Assembly (NCBI GenBank): GCA_943914465.1
Contig: CALUCD010000010.1
Location: 1-64,000 of the forward strand
Direction of reading: 5' to 3'
Source of the DNA: an uncultured Corynebacterium sp.
GTDB taxonomy: Bacteria; Actinomycetota; Actinomycetes; Mycobacteriales; Mycobacteriaceae
Length of the DNA: 64,000 nt
This document shows positions 1 to 5,527 of the stretch, piece by piece. Below the pieces are notes generated by a model. That model was not told where the DNA came from. It worked only from the letters and a program-made list of their open reading frames with translations, and searched no databases. How positions within the stretch are numbered: position 1 is the stretch's first letter; each line of letters starts with the position of its first letter. The position numbers were made by a program, and so were the translations under genes.

Positions 1-185
1 CCGCAGTCGCGCAGGCAGGTCAGGTGGTTCGAGACGTTCGAGCGGGTCAGGTCCAAGCTGCCCGAGAGCACGGCCGGGTAGCTCGGGCCGTCGAGTAGGG
101 CCATCAGGATTCGGGAGCGCGTCGGATCGGCCATAGCTCGGCCGAGCCGGTTCATGACGTTGAGGCGTGAAGCAATAGTCAGCAT
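1..185 (-). CDS. cmtR: ArsR/SmtB-family metal-sensing repressor, CmtR-like (3' part outside window)
   Basis: The first 61 codons of a winged-helix ArsR-family repressor are visible; the gene runs off the left edge. The protein opens MLTIASRLNVMNRLGRAMAD and continues through the recognition helix LTRSNVSNHL. Cys57 and Cys61 (TCLRDCG) fall exactly where M. tuberculosis CmtR has its Cd/Pb-binding Cys57 and Cys61; the third ligand, Cys102, would lie outside the window. The ATG at 185 sits 7 bases after a TATAGT -10 and inside a dyad, so a leaderless, autoregulated transcript is likely. The family normally controls a P-type metal ATPase or cation exporter, which is not visible here. The family call is firm; metal specificity is inferred. 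Confidence 0.85.
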   Translation of the reverse strand, partial: MLTIASRLNVMNRLGRAMADPTRSRILMALLDGPSYPAVLSGSLDLTRSNVSNHLTCLRDC

Positions 186-211
186 ACGCTGAACTATACA
201 GCACACGCTGA
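179..211 (-). promoter_or_regulatory. CmtR-type operator: two dyads flanking the cmtR -10 box
   Basis: Two related dyads, tcagcatacgctga (179-192) and acagcacacgctga (198-211), have centres 19 bases apart. The -10 box (TATAGT on the minus strand, 193-198) lies between them, and the cmtR start codon lies inside the first. A bound repressor would cover both the -10 and the start of a leaderless mRNA. Assignment to CmtR is inferred from position. Confidence 0.6.
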
Positions 212-267
212 ATTATTCAAGATAGACTGAACTGACATGAACGCGCAGTGCCTGCGACCGGCAGGAA

Positions 268-774
268 TTAGTCGATGGGATAGCCGGTGACTGGGCCTTC
301 GCGGTTCGGCTGCCAATCCAACCCGTTGCCGTCCACTGCAGCCATGAACGCCTCGAGGTGGGCGCGTGCCACGTCCGCGCCGTTGGGAGCTTCGCTCTTG
401 TAGCCGAAGGCCTCCCAGCCGCGGTCAGCCACCTCCGGGGCGCCGCGCGAGACGCCCAGGGCCACGCGGCCACCGGAAATTTGGTACAGCGACGCGGCCT
501 CTTCGGCGAGGTAGAGCGGGTTTTCGTAGCGCATGTCGATGACACCGGTGCCCACCTCGATGTGATTGGTGGTGGCCGCGACAGCACACAGCAGCGGCAT
601 CGGGGCGGAGGCCTGCGGCACGAAGTGGTGGACTCGGAAGGACGCGTTGTTCACGCCGATTTCGTCCGCAGCCTGGGTGATCTCCAGATGAGTCTTGGCG
701 ATCTTTTCCGCAGATGGCCCGCGCTAGCTGCCGAAGGCGTAATGCCCGAAGCTTAAGAAGCCGAACGCTTTCAT
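268..774 (-). pseudogene. Luciferase-like flavin monooxygenase, broken by an in-frame stop and 3' truncation
   Basis: Translation from the ATG at 774 gives MKAFGFLSFGHYAFGS followed by an amber stop (724-726), then continues in the same frame as a luciferase-like (LLM) monooxygenase: NNASFRVHHFVPQASAP, IEVGTGVIDMRYENP, GGRVALGVSRGAPE. Relatives usually have a glutamine codon where the TAG stands. The protein also ends at PID (268), so only about 165 of the usual 330 or more residues remain and the C-terminal half of the barrel is missing. The 3' end abuts the cmtR operator region, suggesting a deletion joined the two. It cannot make a normal enzyme. Confidence 0.8.
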
Positions 775-803
775 TGGATAACACTCCTTGTGATGGTGCT
801 AAC

Positions 804-854
804 GAGAAAGTAACTGTGCAACGAGATACCGTGGAGTTCAAATTTAACGTCTAG
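804..854 (+). repeat. Orphan coding-like 3' tail, copy A
   Basis: Seventeen codons ending in TAG read EKVTVQRDTVEFKFNV. A second copy at 2994-3044 reads EKVTLQRHAVAFKFNV. Nine codons differ, and five of those changes are synonymous, as expected for two diverged copies of a protein C-terminus rather than a non-coding repeat. No start or upstream body is visible. A small hairpin (TGACGC/GCGTCA, 861-875) follows. The parent protein is not recognised. Confidence 0.5.
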
Positions 855-860
855 CGTTAT

Positions 861-875
861 TGACGCTTCGCGTCA
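861..875. terminator. Short hairpin after orphan tail A
   Basis: A six-base perfect stem (TGACGC/GCGTCA) with a three-base loop lies 6 bases beyond the TAG of tail A. There is no T-run, so terminator function is only suggested. The rest of 876-1008 holds nothing I recognise. Confidence 0.3.
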
Positions 876-1008
876 TGGGGTATAGAGCGAAGCATGATTT
901 AGTCGTTCGCCGATAGGGGCACTGAGCGTCGGTGGAATCGAGAGCGGGTGCGCTCGATCGATCCATGAATTGTAGATCCCTCCGGGAGCGCATCAGCAAA
1001 GGCCCGAA

Positions 1009-1452
1009 CTAGGGAATCTGCGGCCGTCGCCGCGTCGACTTCAGCTCCGAGCGCCGCTTCTTCGCTTCGAGACGTCGCCGCACCGCGCCCCGCGCCGGCT
1101 TGGTTTTGCGGCGCGGGGGAGGGGGCGGGGCGAGTGCCTCGCGCAGCAGCGCGGCCATGCGCTCGCGAGCCTCGGCGCGGTTGCGGACCTGCGACCGCTG
1201 GGTCGACGCGGCCACGGTGAGGACGGTGTTATCTAGGCGGTGCCCGAGGTTGCGCAAGATGCGGCGACGCTGGGCGTCGGAAAGCGATGCGCACGCGGCG
1301 ACATCGAGGGAGAGCTGCACCTTGCTGTCCGTGGTGTTGACGCCCTGACCACCCGGCCCCGACGACTTCGCGAACCGCTCTGTCAGATCGGCAGCGGCGA
1401 TGACCATGCCGTCGGAGATCCCCGGGCCAGGCGTAATGGTCAGGTCTTTCAT
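1009..1452 (-). CDS. arfB: Ribosome-rescue peptidyl-tRNA hydrolase ArfB (YaeJ-type)
   Basis: A 147-residue protein of the codon-independent release-factor class that hydrolyses peptidyl-tRNA on ribosomes stalled at mRNA ends. The catalytic GGQ is at residues 34-36 inside SSGPGGQGVNTTDSKVQL. The C-terminus is a long basic tail (RRKTKPARG..., RRRLEAKKRRSELKS) that in this family inserts into the empty mRNA channel. Length and layout match ArfB and exclude full release factors, which are over 300 residues. The ATG at 1452 lies 7 bases after a TAGGGT -10 box, so the mRNA is probably leaderless. Function is firm; nothing is odd. Confidence 0.92.
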   Translation of the reverse strand: MKDLTITPGPGISDGMVIAAADLTERFAKSSGPGGQGVNTTDSKVQLSLDVAACASLSDAQRRRILRNLGHRLDNTVLTVAASTQRSQVRNRAEARERMAALLREALAPPPPPRRKTKPARGAVRRRLEAKKRRSELKSTRRRPQIP

Positions 1453-1459
1453 GCCGACC

Positions 1460-1465
1460 ACCCTA
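1460..1465 (-). promoter_or_regulatory. -10 box of leaderless arfB
   Basis: TAGGGT on the minus strand, 7 bases before the arfB ATG with no Shine-Dalgarno between. Confidence 0.55.
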
Positions 1466-1500
1466 CTGCTTAACGTGAGCCGAAGGACGAGGTTATTCCA

Positions 1501-1528
1501 CTCGCGGATGCTGCTGTACATCCGCGAG
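1501..1528. promoter_or_regulatory. Perfect 10-bp dyad over the fic -35 region
   Basis: ctcgcggatg (1501-1510) and catccgcgag (1519-1528) are perfect inverted copies around an 8-base spacer. The dyad covers the expected -35 position of the fic promoter (-10 at 1532-1537) and lies between the divergent arfB and fic starts, so an operator is more likely than a terminator. Confidence 0.45.
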
Positions 1529-1531
1529 CTG

Positions 1532-1537
1532 TAGCGT
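1532..1537 (+). promoter_or_regulatory. -10 box of leaderless fic gene
   Basis: TAGCGT, then 7 bases, then the ATG at 1545. No ribosome-binding site fits in between. Confidence 0.55.
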
Positions 1538-1544
1538 AAAAGAC

Positions 1545-2183
1545 ATGCACGCGTCCGATCTGCTCGACGTCATCTATACCGCCGGCGTGGTCTTCGACGG
1601 GCTGTCCACCAGCCGTCCTGCCACCGACCGCTACCTGCGCTCGGGCGATACGGACGGGGTGCGTGGCCGCGGGGATTTGGCATTGCTGCAGGACTTGGAA
1701 GCGGCGGCGGAGTTCGTCATCGCCACCGCCGGGGAGCCAATTACCGCAGCCTATCTCGGACGAATCAACGCGCAGCTCACACGCAGCGCTGCACTCAATC
1801 CCGGCAAGTTACGCCGCGCGGAACAGGGAATCGGCGTGCACACTGCCCACGGCCGGCATGAGCCTGCGGCGATGACGGCTGAAGGGCTCGACGCGCTCAT
1901 ACAAGAGCAGCTCTTGCTTGACGACGCCCTCCGGTCCGCCGCCCATCTCTTCGTCGAAGTTGCACGAGCGCAACCCTTCGAAGACGGAAACAAACGCACC
2001 GCGATTTTCGCCGCGAACAGCTATTTAATCGGCCAAGAGACCGGCTTGCTGATGGCGGTGCCACACGACGACGCGGACCCGACGGTGAGCCGCGAGTTTC
2101 ATGATCAGCTTGCACGGGCCTACGTCTTCGGTGAGACAGGACCGGTGGTAGAAGCCCTGGTCCTGCACAACTCGCTCCAATAA
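1545..2183 (+). CDS. Fic/Doc-family protein with Gln in place of the motif His
   Basis: A 212-residue Fic-fold protein. Fic enzymes transfer AMP or another phosphate-linked group using the loop HPFx(D/E)GN(G/K)R. Here residues 143-151 read QPFEDGNKR in the context VARAQPFEDGNKRTAIFAAN: the phosphate-binding Gly-Asn-x-Arg part is intact, but the general-base His is Gln (codon CAA at 1971). Similar Q variants exist in the wider family, so this may be a subclass with altered or no transferase activity rather than a sequencing error. I see no inhibitory (S/T)xxxE(G/N) motif and no separate antitoxin gene beside it. The start is leaderless, with a dyad upstream. Fold firm, activity open. Confidence 0.85.
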   Translation: MHASDLLDVIYTAGVVFDGLSTSRPATDRYLRSGDTDGVRGRGDLALLQDLEAAAEFVIATAGEPITAAYLGRINAQLTRSAALNPGKLRRAEQGIGVHTAHGRHEPAAMTAEGLDALIQEQLLLDDALRSAAHLFVEVARAQPFEDGNKRTAIFAANSYLIGQETGLLMAVPHDDADPTVSREFHDQLARAYVFGETGPVVEALVLHNSLQ

Positions 2184-2293
2184 GCTCGGTCCAGCTGGCG
2201 AGATCCGCCGGGTCGAGCGGCTCGCCGCCGGATGCGACGGTAATTTCCGCAAGAGGCGCGGTGTTCCCGTACCCCTCGCCGCTGGTGTAGGCG

Positions 2294-2836
2294 CTAGCCC
2301 CGCTCGGGGTAGCGCACGAGGAGATCGTTGTCGATGACGGCGCCGTCGTTGAGCGTTGCCTCGCTCACCTTCGCCCCGTCCGCACCCATCCCCATGATGT
2401 GTTCAACCTCGTCACCGTGGGCGATGAGGTGGTCGGCGATGATGCGCCGGTGGCAGCGCCACCACACCGCCTCGGAGCACATGATCGCGGTAGGGGTTTC
2501 GGCGGCACCCGCCCGTAGCTGCGAGAGCGCGTCCGAGAACTCCCCGCGCAGTGCATGGTCGGCGTAATTGTGGAAGCTGCGGTTACGCCAGTTGCCGTTT
2601 ACCTCAAACGGTACGGAGTGGGACACGGTGCGCCGCCCGGTCAGGCCCTCGCTTCGGCTGTAAGTGATGCCGCGTGTGGGAAGGTGTTCGGCGAGGTGAT
2701 CGTCGTTGAACCACGGGTACTTCCTGGACCCGGGCAGCTTGCGCACATCCACGATGGATTCCACACCAGCAGCCCTGATCATCTCGACGAAGTCCTCGAA
2801 CTCGAGGTTGGAGTGGCCCACGGTGAAAATGCGCAT
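2294..2836 (-). CDS. DUF488 family protein
   Basis: A 180-residue single-domain DUF488 protein of unknown biochemical role. The family hallmarks are the N-terminal MRIFTVGHSNLEFEDFV, then SIVDVRKLPGSRKYPWFN, and the C-terminal MCSEAVWWRCHRRIIADHL, where conserved Cys, Glu, Trp and His cluster. The length is normal. The ATG at 2836 is 7 bases after a TAGCGT -10 box (2844-2849, minus strand), indicating a leaderless mRNA. It stands alone: the downstream stretch to 2184 is a coding-like remnant and the upstream 200 bases hold orphan tail B. Some family members have been linked to nucleic-acid or redox roles, but nothing here decides that. Confidence 0.85.
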   Translation of the reverse strand: MRIFTVGHSNLEFEDFVEMIRAAGVESIVDVRKLPGSRKYPWFNDDHLAEHLPTRGITYSRSEGLTGRRTVSHSVPFEVNGNWRNRSFHNYADHALRGEFSDALSQLRAGAAETPTAIMCSEAVWWRCHRRIIADHLIAHGDEVEHIMGMGADGAKVSEATLNDGAVIDNDLLVRYPERG

Positions 2837-2843
2837 GCTGACA

Positions 2844-2849
2844 ACGCTA
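2844..2849 (-). promoter_or_regulatory. -10 box of leaderless DUF488 gene
   Basis: TAGCGT on the minus strand, 7 bases before the ATG at 2836. Confidence 0.5.
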
Positions 2850-2993
2850 CGCGCGAGGCAGTCACACCCGCATCGGTGTCCAGGTGTCGTTCATCGGCAG
2901 GTGGTTGGGTAGAACGCGGGGTTGCGGCCAGTATGTTGGGCGCATTCGCACCCGCTCTTCGCGGCATAAATCCTGCTCACCGCATTCACGAAT

Positions 2994-3044
2994 GAGAAAG
3001 TAACGTTGCAACGACACGCCGTCGCATTCAAGTTCAACGTGTAG
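2994..3044 (+). repeat. Orphan coding-like 3' tail, copy B
   Basis: The partner of 804-854, reading EKVTLQRHAVAFKFNV and a TAG stop. The open frame reaches back only to 2970, so no gene body is present. The TAG ends one base before the stop codon of the convergent VOC gene (3045). Both copies are preceded by an Asn codon. Confidence 0.5.
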
Positions 3045-3404
3045 CTAGGCTTCGGAGCTGCCTACGCAAAACTCATTGCCTTCGGGATCCTGCATGACCG
3101 TCCATACCAGTCCCGGTGCTTCGCGGGTGTCAAGTTCGGTAGCGCCCAAACCCTTCAGGCGCTTGACTACAGTTTCGCGGTCAACCCCGCCGCCGTCGAT
3201 ATGCATGCGGTTTTTCCCGGGCGTGGGATCCTCAACGCGCTGAAAACCCAGCGTCGGAGTGGAATCGACCACGACGAAGTCGCCGTAGTTGGCCGCGATC
3301 CCGCAGCCAGTTGCAGCGGACCAGAACTCGGCGAGTTTAGAAGGATCGTGGCAGTCGAAAGTGATCTGACGGATCGCGAAGTTGGCGTCATTCATGGCAT
3401 CCAT
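3045..3404 (-). CDS. VOC-superfamily (glyoxalase-like) protein
   Basis: A 119-residue single VOC module of the Glyoxalase_6/bleomycin-resistance-like type. Signature stretches are ITFDCHDPSKLAEFWSAATG at the N-terminus, GFQRVEDPTPGKNRMHID in the middle, and VWTVMQDPEGNEFCVG at the end; the His, His and Glu positions are usual metal ligands in the superfamily. The substrate cannot be told from sequence. I took the ATG at 3404; the in-frame ATG at 3395 is equally possible, as neither has a clear Shine-Dalgarno. The gene converges on orphan tail B with no gap. It could be a detoxification or resistance protein. Confidence 0.8.
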   Translation of the reverse strand: MDAMNDANFAIRQITFDCHDPSKLAEFWSAATGCGIAANYGDFVVVDSTPTLGFQRVEDPTPGKNRMHIDGGGVDRETVVKRLKGLGATELDTREAPGLVWTVMQDPEGNEFCVGSSEA

Positions 3405-3518
3405 TGTGCACGCGCGGCATGGAGTTGGTCGCCTCCGTCGGCGGTCTACCACACCGGGTTCCACCACGCCGGTTGAACGAGACCGTACTCGGCTCCCGTC
3501 CCGCTGCGCTTCGGGTAG

Positions 3519-3917
3519 ACCTCGAACCTGGCAAACCCACGGACGAGTTCTGCGGGACCGCCTCCGCGCGGTGGAGAACTCGACATCATCACGTACGGCG
3601 AGCAAATTGACCGCGGCGCAGAATTTCCGTTCGACCCGCCCCGCGTCGCGGTCGCGCACGGTACGTTGACAGGGCCCTTCACGTTTGGCGGTGGCGACGA
3701 CTTGCAGAATCGTGACGAGACGCTCGACCGCGGCGATTTTGGTTTCACCGTTGAGGTGGGCTCAGTAGAAGAGGGCGAGCGATTCGTTGAAAAGCTCACC
3801 CAGGGCGGCGGCAAGGTCACTATGCCGTTCGCTCAGGCACCATGGGGAGCGCACTTCGGGGTGGTCGAGGATAAGTTTCGTTTAGCGTGGAATATCACGA
3901 CCGGCGACGGGCGGTAG
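3519..3917 (+). pseudogene. C-terminal remnant of a PhnB-like VOC protein
   Basis: The open frame after an in-frame TAG (3516-3518) reads through GGELDIITYGEQ, RVAVAHGTLTGPFTFGGGDD and FGFTVEVGSVEEGERFVEKL to AQAPWGAHFGVVEDKF and a stop at 3917. This matches the C-terminal half of PhnB-like VOC proteins. No N-terminal half or credible start is present (only a TTG at 3666 without a ribosome-binding site), so I read it as a decayed gene. Confidence 0.6.
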
Positions 3918-4011
3918 ACCTGCAGGTGCAACGGGCGGAGGCGCTAAAGGGCCACGGAGAAGGGGAGCTTCGGTAGCACATAGCGATGAAGGACTATCAT
4001 CGAGGCGCGCC

Positions 4012-4134
4012 ACGTCTGAAAAGCTGCGCCCGCCCATTTACCCGGGTGAGATTCTACGTGGATCGTTTGTGAGCGCCATGGCTCCCGCTCGAAGCGCGGC
4101 GAACCCAGTTAACGTGACTTCAGTTACGGTTTAA
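4012..4134 (+). pseudogene. Decayed HigA-like antitoxin fragment
   Basis: Forty codons read TSEKLRPPIYPGEILRGSFV... and stop at 4134. The block PPIxPGEILR is the N-terminal hallmark of HigA-type (plasmid-maintenance XRE) antitoxins, where it is usually MT-x-x-L-x-PIHPGEIL. The expected ATG is ACG here and the rest of the helix-turn-helix domain is missing. Nearby bases upstream can be read as a HigB-like end (KDYH) but with a stop in frame, so I do not call that. The remaining parts of the 3918-4297 gap hold nothing recognisable. Confidence 0.4.
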
Positions 4135-4297
4135 CCCGTGCGGGGCCCGACTGGCGAGAGCGAGCTTGTAGTGGCCCTCGAGGTCGAAGTTTCACGGCAG
4201 CCTACGACCGCGTCGATGGACAACGCCACTGTGTGGTCGGTGATTGGCCTTCGTTAATCTCCCAATCGCACGGAGCGCCGATCTTCCTATGCGTACT

Positions 4298-4888
4298 TCA
4301 AACCCGGCGCGCTAGGTCGGGGTACACCACCACAACTCCATCGTCATCGACCTGGAGTTCAACGTCGACACCGCGGGTGCCGCTTGCGTAGTGCACCGTG
4401 CGTCGGTCGATGGAGCCGTAGTACTGATCGGAAGCGATTACCTGGAGGGATGGCATGTCTACCCAGGCCATGATGAGCTGAGTGGAGGCAACGTGCGCCT
4501 CCAGAAGACCTAACCGGCGGATTGGCATGGTGTTGGTCAGGGGACACATCCCAAGGTCGCAGTCGAAAGCATCGGCTAGATCGGTGCCGGGCGCGATGCC
4601 GGGCAGTGCGAGGTGGGCGGGTTGTGCACCATGCGTTGCGGTCTCGCTGGACCACTGACCAGATGGATCTCTCGTGAGCTCAAGGTCGCGTTTCCAATCG
4701 GGGCCGCGGACGTTGACGATGAGGCGCCGGGTGACCCACTGGTCTGAGGCGTCGAGCTGCCAGTCCGCGACATAGTCGTGGCCGTGTTGAACCCCGCTGG
4801 CGACCAGGCCGTTGCTTAGAAATCGAATGTTGGCTTCGTTGGTGAGGTGGGGGTCATCCCAGTGCTGCCATGAATAGCTGCGATGCAT
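4298..4888 (-). CDS. Putative glycolipid-binding protein (DUF1089/PF06475)
   Basis: A 196-residue protein of the Glycolipid_bind family, a beta-barrel fold annotated from structural similarity to lipoprotein-localisation proteins. Typical stretches are SYSWQHWDDP near the start, GLVASGVQHGHDYVADWQLD, the central DLADAFDCDLGMCPLTNTMP, and a C-terminal aliphatic strand-rich region. There is no signal peptide, so it is probably cytoplasmic. The ATG at 4888 follows a TAGCCT -10 by 7 bases (leaderless), and the gene diverges from the lipoprotein at 4940. The physiological ligand is unknown; a link to mycolic-acid-containing lipids is only a guess. Confidence 0.8.
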   Translation of the reverse strand: MHRSYSWQHWDDPHLTNEANIRFLSNGLVASGVQHGHDYVADWQLDASDQWVTRRLIVNVRGPDWKRDLELTRDPSGQWSSETATHGAQPAHLALPGIAPGTDLADAFDCDLGMCPLTNTMPIRRLGLLEAHVASTQLIMAWVDMPSLQVIASDQYYGSIDRRTVHYASGTRGVDVELQVDDDGVVVVYPDLARRV

Positions 4889-4895
4889 GGTGGAA

Positions 4896-4901
4896 AGGCT
4901 A
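4896..4901 (-). promoter_or_regulatory. -10 box of the glycolipid-binding-protein gene
   Basis: TAGCCT on the minus strand, 7 bases before the ATG at 4888. It lies back to back with the TATAAA element of the divergent lipoprotein gene at 4926-4931. Confidence 0.5.
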
Positions 4902-4925
4902 CAGAGCGTCGAGAAGCGTGCATGC

Positions 4926-4931
4926 TATAAA
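4926..4931 (+). promoter_or_regulatory. -10-like box of the 4940 lipoprotein gene
   Basis: TATAAA, 8 bases before the ATG at 4940, with no Shine-Dalgarno between. The sixth base departs from TANNNT. Confidence 0.4.
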
Positions 4932-4939
4932 CGGCGAAC

Positions 4940-5488
4940 ATGAACACCGAGATCAACACCAAGATTATTGTTGCAACCGCGGCGGTCATTGCAGTCAGCA
5001 CTCTGGCTGGATGCGGCGGTTCCGAGTCGGATGCTGAGGCGACCGCGACCGCGACAAGCACGTCAGTAGCAACGTCAACAAGCGAGCAGACCACGTCTAC
5101 TCCCGCTACCTCGGAGGCGTCTTCCACTCCTGCAGAGCAGCCAGCGGCAGAACCTGGGCGCACACTGCTGACCGGAACCGTGCGCTCCATCGGCGTGGAA
5201 GAAGCACTTGCCGGCTACCCTCCATATGACGGCATTGATTGGAACCAGACCTTCACCATCTTCGAACTGGATGAGCCGACCACTGTCCGCGGTGTTATCC
5301 CTGGTGACCCGCACCACGAGGAGACTGTTTCTCGCTTCTCTTTCGACGGCGGGGACTGGGAACCCCACATCGATAAGCATGTGACACTGAGCGTGCCAGA
5401 AGAGGGTTTCATGTTCCAGTCCGGGATGGACCTGCCGGTCATGCCCAAAGTCACCGACGCCCAGGTGGTTGAGACCCCTGCGCCTTGA
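4940..5488 (+). CDS. Small lipoprotein with Ser/Thr-rich linker
   Basis: A 182-residue exported lipoprotein. A short basic start, a hydrophobic core (IIVATAAVIAVSTLAGCGG) and the lipobox LAGC place a lipidated Cys at about residue 25. A 45-residue Thr/Ser/Ala linker follows, then a compact domain beginning TLLTGTVRSIG with LDEPTTV and HIDKHVTLSVPEEG. A second lipoprotein at 14501-15064 has the same plan (GTV..., LELDTP, GKHAEVTVAV), so the two look like paralogues. The domain may be OB-fold-like, but I do not recognise the family. The downstream chrA is 39 bases away with its own -10. Confidence 0.8.
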   Translation: MNTEINTKIIVATAAVIAVSTLAGCGGSESDAEATATATSTSVATSTSEQTTSTPATSEASSTPAEQPAAEPGRTLLTGTVRSIGVEEALAGYPPYDGIDWNQTFTIFELDEPTTVRGVIPGDPHHEETVSRFSFDGGDWEPHIDKHVTLSVPEEGFMFQSGMDLPVMPKVTDAQVVETPAP

Positions 5489-5513
5489 CCCAGCGGCCGA
5501 CGCTCCATAGAAG

Positions 5514-5519
5514 TACAGT
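5514..5519 (+). promoter_or_regulatory. -10 box of chrA
   Basis: TACAGT, 8 bases before the chrA ATG; the spacer contains no ribosome-binding site. Confidence 0.45.
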
Positions 5520-5527
5520 GAGCGGCG

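Noticed and set aside
3446..3560. Minus-strand tail ending in EYGLVQPAWWNPVW
   Set aside because: It looks protein-like by composition, but it is continuous with the antisense of the VOC remnant and I cannot match it to a family. It may be a fragment of another decayed gene.
3960..4000. HigB-like toxin end (KDYH) before the HigA-like fragment
   Set aside because: Only four residues fit and a stop lies just upstream in the same frame, so the match is too weak to call.
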